DNA of 19,110 nt from the NCBI GenBank assembly GCA_964409645.1, contig CAYPEK010000085.1, positions 1-19,110 on the forward strand, read 5' to 3'. Positions 14,497 to 19,110 of the stretch are shown here, piece after piece. Each line of letters opens with the position of its first letter. Position 1 is the stretch's first letter. The position numbers and the translations under genes were made by a program. Under the pieces are notes generated by a model. That model searched no databases, was not told the origin of the DNA, and saw nothing but the letters and a program-made list of their open reading frames with translations. This stretch comes from CAYPEK01 sp964409645 (GTDB taxonomy: Bacteria > UBP15 > UBA6099).

Positions 14497-15081
14497 ATGA
14501 AAAACAGGCATAAACAGATCGCGGCAATCGTATTCGCTTTTGCTTTGCTGCTCGCCATGCAAACGACCCTTGACGCTGCTCCTAAGAAGAAAAAAGCAAA
14601 AAAGGAAGTGAAGAAAATGTCTTGGACGCTGAAAAGCAAATCTATAATTAACGGTGAAAGAATCCACGATAAGTTCACAGGTGTGGGCAAGGATGTTTCG
14701 CCTGAACTTGAATGGAACACCCCGCCGGCCGGAACGCAGGAACTCGTCCTTATCATGGACGATCCCGATGCGCCGGTTGGGTTATGGACTCACTGGATTT
14801 TATACGGGATGTCGCCTGAAAAAACTTCTCTGCCCGAAGGAGTTGAAAAGAAAATCGAAGTAAAAAGCATGGGAATTCTTCAGGGGATGAATACATGGCC
14901 AAGGGCCGGATACTGGGGGCCGATGCCGCCTCCGGGAAAAACACACAGGTATTTCTTTAAATTGTACGCGCTCGACAAAAAGACCGGCCTTCCTCCCGGC
15001 GCCGACAGGAAGCAGGTAGATGCCGCTGTTAAAGGACACGTTATCGCCGAAGCGCAGCTTATGGGAACTTACAGTCGATAG
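14497..15081 (+). CDS. Secreted PEBP / YbhB-YbcL family protein
   Basis: 194 residues. The start at 14497 is set by AAAGGAGG (14483-14490); an in-frame ATG at 14461 lacks a ribosome site. A signal peptide (residues 1 to about 28) and a Lys-rich stretch (30-40) precede a phosphatidylethanolamine-binding-protein fold. Its motifs are MDDPDAPVGLWTHWILYG (87-104), GYWGPMPPPGKTHRYFF (138-154) and the late ALD (158-160). The pocket-forming Asp and His are present. Residue Met41 aligns with the usual first residue of cytosolic bacterial members, so the first 40 residues are an added export and basic segment. Bacterial PEBPs have no settled role; ligand binding and protease or kinase inhibition have been proposed. 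It stands 63 bases after the GH2 gene with its own strong ribosome site, so it may belong to the same transcript. Confidence 0.93.
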   Translation: MKNRHKQIAAIVFAFALLLAMQTTLDAAPKKKKAKKEVKKMSWTLKSKSIINGERIHDKFTGVGKDVSPELEWNTPPAGTQELVLIMDDPDAPVGLWTHWILYGMSPEKTSLPEGVEKKIEVKSMGILQGMNTWPRAGYWGPMPPPGKTHRYFFKLYALDKKTGLPPGADRKQVDAAVKGHVIAEAQLMGTYSR

Positions 15082-15114
15082 TGCCTCCGGCCCTAAAGTT
15101 GTGTTCGGCGCATC

Positions 15115-16596
15115 ATGAGTGAAATGCTCGCCAAAGACAAAAAGACACGCGTGGTTTGGATAAATGTCGATGCATTGAGGCCGGACGTTTTTTTCGATTT
15201 ATTCGATTGCGGCAAACTGCCTAACTTTGGAAAAACATTTCCGGTTTCGCAACGCACAGGTCTTGCGACAAGCGTGTTCCCGACGGTGACAATGACGTGT
15301 CAGGCGTCGCTCGCCACCGGAGCGCTTCCCGGCCGCCATTTGCTGATCGGCAATGGCTGGTACGACAGATACAGCAAAAGGCCGGCGTTCAGAGATTACA
15401 CGGAACCAAAGTCCGCTCTTAATATCTACGGTTACGAGCCGTTCGGCCTGCCTACCGGAATTCTTCCTCGGCGTAAAGTCAGCCACCCTCTCGGCGACCG
15501 CGACATGAGCGGGGCAACTTCGACCCTGTACGAAGCCTTGAAAACAAGAACCGTTCGATCGGCCGTGGTTTTCAATCAGATAAGCCGCGGCGCAAACGAA
15601 TGGGTTACCCCGCAAAGAAACGACATCATTCATTTCAGTCTCGCGCATAACAAAAAGCTGTCCTTTAAATCTTTCGAACGCGCGGTGGCGGACCGTACTT
15701 TGCACTTTATCAAAAACGCGAATCATCTGCACCGAGTGCTTCATTTCTATTTTCCCGGCGTTGACGGCTTTTCACATCGTTACGGCCCTGACGCGGAAAA
15801 AGAATTTTTAACGGGAACTCTCGACCCTATCATAGGCAAAATAAGAGACGCGCTGTCCGCAAGACACGATCTTGATGAGTTTTATTTTGTTCTGAGCGCC
15901 GATCACGGACAGACTAGAGTCACACCGGATAAAGCTCACAACGTAAAATCTGAATTTATTCGACGGCTGCTTGCTTCAATGGGACTTGATTTATACGTGC
16001 CCGGAGACTCCGCCGGGCCAAAACCAACCACAGCCGTTGCGTTAACGCAGGGAGGCTCCTTTTTCATTTACATTAAGAACAGAGAAACTCGCAACTGGTA
16101 CGATCCTCCGAGATTCCGTCAGGACCTCGTGGATGTGGCCGCGGAAATTGCTTCCGCTTCACGCAAAGCGTACGGCCCCCTTCATCCCGGCTGGCTCGAT
16201 ATTGTTTTAATCAAAGATTACGAAAATGAGCGTTATGTCGTGCTTGACTCACGCAAAGTCTATGAAGCCGACTCTTATTTCAGCACTCCCGGACATAAAC
16301 ATAAATATCCCGACGGCGCAAGGCGAATTAAGGGGTTGTTTTCGAAGCGAAGCCCGGATTTGATCCTGCTGGCAAACTATAATCAGGGATTCTTTTTCGG
16401 CAAGAAAAACGACCCCGGCCAGCACGGAAATCTTTCGCGCGAAGACTCTCTTGTGCCGTTGATGTTCTCCGGCCCCGAGGTTAATCCCGGGTGGCTGCCT
16501 GAGAATTCCAGTATAATTGACGTGGCCCCAACCATCGCCGCGCTTTTCGGCGTCCAGCTTAACTCGGCCGACGGCCGTATATTGCCGATTTATTAA
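15115..16596 (+). CDS. Type I phosphodiesterase / nucleotide pyrophosphatase (alkaline phosphatase superfamily)
   Basis: 493 residues. Two-metal hydrolase of phosphodiester or phosphoanhydride bonds, PF01663-like. Metal and nucleophile positions can be read. Asp19 is in WINVDALRPD. Thr59 is the likely nucleophile in VFPTVTMTCQ. The TG..PG.H..IGN segment lies at 68-80. Asp217 and His221 are in GVDGFSHRYGPD, Asp263 and His264 in SADHGQTRV, and His437 in PGQHGNLS. This is the full NPP-type ligand set, so it should be active. There is no signal peptide or membrane anchor, unlike many exported relatives, so a cytoplasmic enzyme is predicted. Substrates in the family range from nucleotides and dinucleotides to phospholipid head groups and phosphonoacetate. 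The ribosome site is weak. It lies 33 bases after the PEBP gene. Its last four bases overlap the end of the convergent endonuclease V gene. Confidence 0.88.
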   Translation: MSEMLAKDKKTRVVWINVDALRPDVFFDLFDCGKLPNFGKTFPVSQRTGLATSVFPTVTMTCQASLATGALPGRHLLIGNGWYDRYSKRPAFRDYTEPKSALNIYGYEPFGLPTGILPRRKVSHPLGDRDMSGATSTLYEALKTRTVRSAVVFNQISRGANEWVTPQRNDIIHFSLAHNKKLSFKSFERAVADRTLHFIKNANHLHRVLHFYFPGVDGFSHRYGPDAEKEFLTGTLDPIIGKIRDALSARHDLDEFYFVLSADHGQTRVTPDKAHNVKSEFIRRLLASMGLDLYVPGDSAGPKPTTAVALTQGGSFFIYIKNRETRNWYDPPRFRQDLVDVAAEIASASRKAYGPLHPGWLDIVLIKDYENERYVVLDSRKVYEADSYFSTPGHKHKYPDGARRIKGLFSKRSPDLILLANYNQGFFFGKKNDPGQHGNLSREDSLVPLMFSGPEVNPGWLPENSSIIDVAPTIAALFGVQLNSADGRILPIY

Positions 16597-17288
16597 TTCA
16601 CTTTTTTTAGGTTAAATAATCGTCGAAGTTCGTTCGCTTTGTTGTGCGCTTCGCGCAACGGCATAGGTATCCTCAATCCGCAACTTAAAGATAAAACTAA
16701 ATTCCGTGCGGTTTTCAAGTCTATTTTATGCCCCACGGAGACATATATCGGTTTGACTCCGTCGCGCGTACGAAGAGCGCTTCCTGTTATTTCGCCGTCT
16801 ATCACAATGTCGGTATATGATCCGCGCATCTTCCGGGGTTCGACGTACTCGCCCGCCAACAGAGATTTCGCGCACCCTATCGTTGGAATGTCCAAAAAAA
16901 GTCCCGCATGGCACGCAACTCCCATCCTCCTCGGGTGGGACAATCCGTGCCCGTCCATCAACACCACATCCGGCGTGTTTTTGAGCGATTCAAAAGCGAG
17001 CTGAATAACGGGCATCTCTCTGAAAGACAACAACCCCGGCACATAAGGGAACGATACATCACCTTCTGCCGTTGATATTTCGACTATTTCCATCTCCGGC
17101 ATCGAAACAACCACCACGGCAGCATGGAAATGTGATGAGAAGCGGTTGTACGAAATATCGGATGCGGCGATCAGATTCGCTTTAAAACCGGGTGGTGTAA
17201 CCTGCGACACCCTGTCGCGCAGTTCCTGCTGCAATGCAACAGCCTCTTTCGGTGTCATGTCCCATGAATGTAGTTTATTTATTTTCAT
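16593..17288 (-). CDS. nfi: Endonuclease V (deoxyinosine 3' endonuclease)
   Basis: 231 residues. Cuts DNA at the second phosphodiester 3' to deoxyinosine and other deaminated bases, starting repair of nitrosative or hydrolytic deamination. All hallmarks are visible. Asp44 is in AASDISYNR. Tyr82 and Glu91 are in PYVPGLLSFRE. Asp112 and His118 are in MDGHGLSHPRRMG. Lys141 is in IGCAKSLL. These align with Asp43, Tyr80, Glu89, Asp110, His116 and Lys139 of the Thermotoga maritima enzyme. Length is normal (about 210-240). The C-terminal LREAHNKAN is also typical. The ATG at 17288 has a poor ribosome site; Met11 is an alternative. It follows the SixA-like gene after 111 bases containing an inverted repeat, and converges with the phosphodiesterase gene, sharing four bases at the stop codons. 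Confidence 0.95.
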   Translation of the reverse strand: MKINKLHSWDMTPKEAVALQQELRDRVSQVTPPGFKANLIAASDISYNRFSSHFHAAVVVVSMPEMEIVEISTAEGDVSFPYVPGLLSFREMPVIQLAFESLKNTPDVVLMDGHGLSHPRRMGVACHAGLFLDIPTIGCAKSLLAGEYVEPRKMRGSYTDIVIDGEITGSALRTRDGVKPIYVSVGHKIDLKTARNLVLSLSCGLRIPMPLREAHNKANELRRLFNLKKVN

Positions 17289-17315
17289 TATCGGAGTCCG
17301 GCTGTACCACCTTCC

Positions 17316-17363
17316 GAGGGTGCGCTATGTATGTTTAACACCCTCAAAACAAGCTTGAGAGTG
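17316..17363 (-). other. Alternative hairpins before endonuclease V
   Basis: On the minus strand CACTCTCAA (17363-17355) can pair with TTGAGGGTG (17347-17339): nine pairs with one G-T, and a seven-base loop. GAGGGTG (17345-17339) can instead pair with CACCCTC (17322-17316), a seven-pair stem with a 16-base loop. The two pairings share a strand and exclude each other. No T-run follows the first hairpin, so it is at best a weak terminator of the amidase-SixA transcript. An attenuator-like switch for nfi is possible but unproven. Confidence 0.35.
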
Positions 17364-17399
17364 GCGCAATATACGAAAATATCGCAGGAAAAAAAATCA

Positions 17400-17891
17400 T
17401 TAAACGCGGGCGATTTCCTCGGGTGTCATCGTCCATCTCAGGGCGCCCTTCCCCGCGTCCGGAAAATCGGCGATGTATATTTTCGCCATTCCGCCCTTCT
17501 TTAATTTTAATCCATCGTCCAGTCCGGCGCCGCAGTAATATTTTGCTATGTCGCTCAAGTAAGGCTCGTGTCCGACTATCAACATCTGATCTTTTCCGAT
17601 CAGCTTATTCAGAATAATGTTAACTTTCTCTTCGCTATTCGGACCCGACAGAGCTTCCACGTTTTCAACAAACCCCAAGCATTTGTAAAACTTTGCGACT
17701 ATCAACGCGGTCTGCAAAGCACGGGCATGTGGGCTTGTCAGAATATACTCCACTTGCGTTATCAGTTTCTTCATCCCCGGAAGAATATCGTTTATCGTTT
17801 TTGCACCCGATTCGCTCAGCCGCCTTTCCGCATCCGGTTTCCCATCGGTTTCAGGTTCTGCATCTCCGTGTCTCATCAGATAAAGATTCAT
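17400..17891 (-). CDS. SixA-like phosphohistidine phosphatase (histidine phosphatase superfamily)
   Basis: 163 residues from ATG 17891. The start is supported by GGAG seven bases upstream and by MNLYLMRHGDAEPE, the family's usual opening. A longer in-frame extension to 17945 lacks homology and a ribosome site. Catalytic residues are Arg7-His8-Gly9, where His8 is phosphorylated, Arg57 in TSPHARALQTA (52-62) and His108 in LIVGHEPYLSD (104-114). LSESGAKTI matches SixA's LT..G. E. coli SixA removes phosphate from phosphohistidine of the nitrogen phosphotransferase system. Small relatives act on other phosphohistidine or phosphometabolite substrates, and no PTS gene is present here. The start lies 54 bases after the amidase stop, so the two are probably co-transcribed. 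Confidence 0.9.
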   Translation of the reverse strand: MNLYLMRHGDAEPETDGKPDAERRLSESGAKTINDILPGMKKLITQVEYILTSPHARALQTALIVAKFYKCLGFVENVEALSGPNSEEKVNIILNKLIGKDQMLIVGHEPYLSDIAKYYCGAGLDDGLKLKKGGMAKIYIADFPDAGKGALRWTMTPEEIARV

Positions 17892-17945
17892 TATTTTCTC
17901 CAGTTGTTCATCAATCAGCAATTCGTTTTTAATAATTACGAACAA

Positions 17946-18770
17946 TTACTTTTCAGCCATTCCGAACAACGAACGCCTTATATGATCGAGCGCGGGAAGC
18001 TGTTTTCTTATCATATCCTGCGCGTCGTAATCTATTTCCGCGACAACTACACATTCGCGCTCTGGCGCCATCGCTATCACATTCCCCCAAGGGTCCGCTA
18101 TCAGGCTTTTTCCGAACGTCTGCCTTCTATCGGTGTTACGCCCGAACTGCCCCGGCGCTATTACATATAAGAGATTTTCAATCGCCCGCGCGCGAAGAAG
18201 AGTAACCCAATGATCCTTTCCGGTATGCAGAGTAAACGCCGCCGGAAGAAATATAACCCTCGCGCCTTTTGCCGATAAGAGTCTGAAAAGCTCAGGAAAG
18301 CGAAGATCGTAACATACCGAAAGCCCTATCGGACCGCATTTTGTTTCGACTACAACCGCTTCATTTCCGGGTTCCACATGGTCGGATTCTTTGTGCGATT
18401 CGCCACCGGAAATCGATACGTCGAACAAGTGTATTTTTCGGTATTTGCCGACAATCTCACCGTCAGGACCGATCATATAACTTGTGTTGTACATTTTTCC
18501 GCTTGGAGCGGCTTCCGGCACGGTACCCGCCACCAGAGTCATTTTCCTCTTCTTGCAGATGTCACGCAATCGCAACATTTCGGGCGAATCGGGGCCAACG
18601 TGCTCGGGAGGCGGGTCGCCTCCGTCGCGGAATATCAGCCAATTCTCCGGAAGGCCGGCAAGAACCGCCCCTCTTTCAGCCGCTTCTTCAACCAACTCCG
18701 CTGCGCGTTCGGCATTTCGCCCTCTGTCCTTCATGGATGTCATCTGTATCGACGCGGCGAGATATTTCAT
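17946..18770 (-). CDS. Carbon-nitrogen hydrolase, Nit1/omega-amidase type
   Basis: 274 residues. Start chosen at 18770 because GGAGG lies shortly before the ATG and MKYLAASIQMTS is the normal nitrilase-family opening. An in-frame upstream ATG at 18815 would add 15 residues without homology. The catalytic triad is Glu42 (LPENW), Lys112 (YRKIHLFD) and Cys153 (SVCYDLRFPE). The loop around 117-137 (DVSISGGESHKESDHVEPG) and DLRFPELF resemble Nit1, the deaminated-glutathione amidase, and YafV/omega-amidase relatives. The likely job is metabolite repair: hydrolysing side-product amides such as deaminated glutathione or 2-oxoglutaramate. First gene of the leftward amidase-SixA(-nfi) group and divergent from the FmdB gene. 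Nitrilase-superfamily membership is firm; exact substrate is not. Confidence 0.92.
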   Translation of the reverse strand: MKYLAASIQMTSMKDRGRNAERAAELVEEAAERGAVLAGLPENWLIFRDGGDPPPEHVGPDSPEMLRLRDICKKRKMTLVAGTVPEAAPSGKMYNTSYMIGPDGEIVGKYRKIHLFDVSISGGESHKESDHVEPGNEAVVVETKCGPIGLSVCYDLRFPELFRLLSAKGARVIFLPAAFTLHTGKDHWVTLLRARAIENLLYVIAPGQFGRNTDRRQTFGKSLIADPWGNVIAMAPERECVVVAEIDYDAQDMIRKQLPALDHIRRSLFGMAEK

Positions 18771-18810
18771 CTTTTCCTCCAAAACATTACATCTCGTTAG
18801 CAAAACACTC

Positions 18811-18839
18811 TTCAACAGCTCTTCGTATAATCATATAAT
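18811..18839 (+). promoter_or_regulatory. Promoter of the FmdB-type gene
   Basis: TTCAAC (18811-18816), a 17-base spacer and a perfect TATAAT (18834-18839). Transcription from about 18846 gives a leader of about 40 bases. The -10 box lies inside the palindrome at 18829-18845. Confidence 0.55.
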
Positions 18840-18845
18840 ATGATT
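18829..18845. promoter_or_regulatory. 17-bp palindrome over the -10 box, possible operator
   Basis: AATCATAT-A-ATATGATT is a perfect inverted repeat with eight-base arms and a single central base. It covers the -10 hexamer of the rightward promoter and lies in the divergent gap, so a bound repressor could block the FmdB-type gene and perhaps also the amidase gene. AT-rich palindromes can arise by chance. Confidence 0.45.
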
Positions 18846-18885
18846 GTCTGATAAAAAAGTAGCTGGAACGGGCTGTGGATCAATA

Positions 18886-19110
18886 ATGCCGATATACGAA
18901 TATGAATGCAAGAAATGCGGCGCGCGAAACGAGTTCGTCGAGTCGCTCGGCGCCGGACGCATTGTTGCGAGGAAATGTTCGCAATGCGGCAGCACAAAAT
19001 TGAAGAAATTGATTTCGAGGGCGGTTTACCATCCTGAAGTAACACTCGAAGACCTTGGAGTGAAAGTTGTGCGTCAGCCCGCGATGCCTCAAAGCGCTAT
19101 GCCGCAGCAA
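18886..19110 (+). CDS. FmdB-type zinc-ribbon protein, 3' end off window
   Basis: 75 codons from ATG 18886, still open at the right edge. The opening MPIYEYECKKCG with Cys8 and Cys11, then Cys31 and Cys34 in RKCSQCGSTKLKKLIS, is the FmdB/CxxC_CXXC_SSSS putative regulatory zinc ribbon, which is normally 60-110 residues. After the ribbon comes a Pro/Gln/Met-rich tail (QPAMPQSAMPQQ), a low-complexity end common in this family. Typical start spacing and the promoter upstream support it. The ribosome site is poor. Function is uncertain; the name comes from a proposed regulator of formamidase/amidase genes. It is notable that a C-N hydrolase gene lies divergently next door, but this may be chance. 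Confidence 0.9.
   Translation, partial: MPIYEYECKKCGARNEFVESLGAGRIVARKCSQCGSTKLKKLISRAVYHPEVTLEDLGVKVVRQPAMPQSAMPQQ

Noticed and set aside
17892..17945. Upstream start for the SixA-like protein (18 extra residues)
   Set aside because: No ribosome site and no homology; the internal ATG has GGAG at the right distance and the family opening.
17568..18170. A 200-codon plus-strand open frame over the SixA-like and amidase genes
   Set aside because: Antisense to two genes with intact catalytic motifs; Phe/His/Tyr-rich and without a plausible fold.
18880..19110. A minus-strand open frame at the right edge
   Set aside because: It mirrors the FmdB-type zinc ribbon, whose four cysteines and conserved opening fix the plus strand as coding.

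Overview
The window reads as a chromosomal segment of a bacterium with mid-range GC content. It has no rRNA, tRNA, CRISPR array, phage gene or intact insertion sequence. Genes are mostly in short operons with ordinary Shine-Dalgarno sequences. Several proteins carry Sec signal peptides or membrane segments, and a FapA protein is present. The sequence alone does not let me name a phylum; an uncultivated or little-studied lineage is plausible.

Layout. (1) 1-4317, minus strand: a tight set of genes transcribed leftwards. In order they are a FAD-dependent CrtISO/retinol-saturase-like oxidoreductase, an FAD/NAD(P)H reductase with a C-terminal plant-type 2Fe-2S domain, an unrecognised six-helix membrane protein that probably starts at TTG, and a TPM-domain secreted or membrane-anchored protein cut by the window edge. 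The first two are separated by one base, so they probably form a redox pair: a reductase feeding a lipid or isoprenoid desaturase, saturase or isomerase. (2) 4318-4696: a non-coding gap with a degenerate inverted-repeat element, a sigma70-type promoter and a long hairpin in the leader of the next gene. (3) 4697-5725, plus: branched-chain amino acid aminotransferase (ilvE). It shares a bidirectional terminator with the convergent single-chain CoA-transferase at 5805-7517, minus. (4) 7518-7778: an AT-rich divergent promoter region. It is followed by a large FapA protein (7779-10385, plus) with an N-terminal degenerate receiver domain whose phospho-Asp is Glu, and three FapA N-terminal-type repeats. 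(5) 10623-16596, plus: xylulokinase, secreted family-2 glycoside hydrolase, secreted PEBP/YbhB-like protein and a type I phosphodiesterase/alkaline-phosphatase-superfamily enzyme. The first two are 19 bases apart and look like a small sugar-use operon. (6) 16593-18770, minus: a housekeeping and repair group of Nit1-like amidase, SixA-like phosphohistidine phosphatase and endonuclease V. (7) 18886 to the right edge, plus: an FmdB-type zinc-ribbon protein, divergent from the amidase. Its promoter -10 box lies inside a 17-bp palindrome.

The two places most likely to hold undescribed biology are the oxidoreductase/reductase/membrane-protein operon at the left and the pseudo-receiver-FapA fusion in the middle. 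The rest is recognisable metabolism, repair and secretion.
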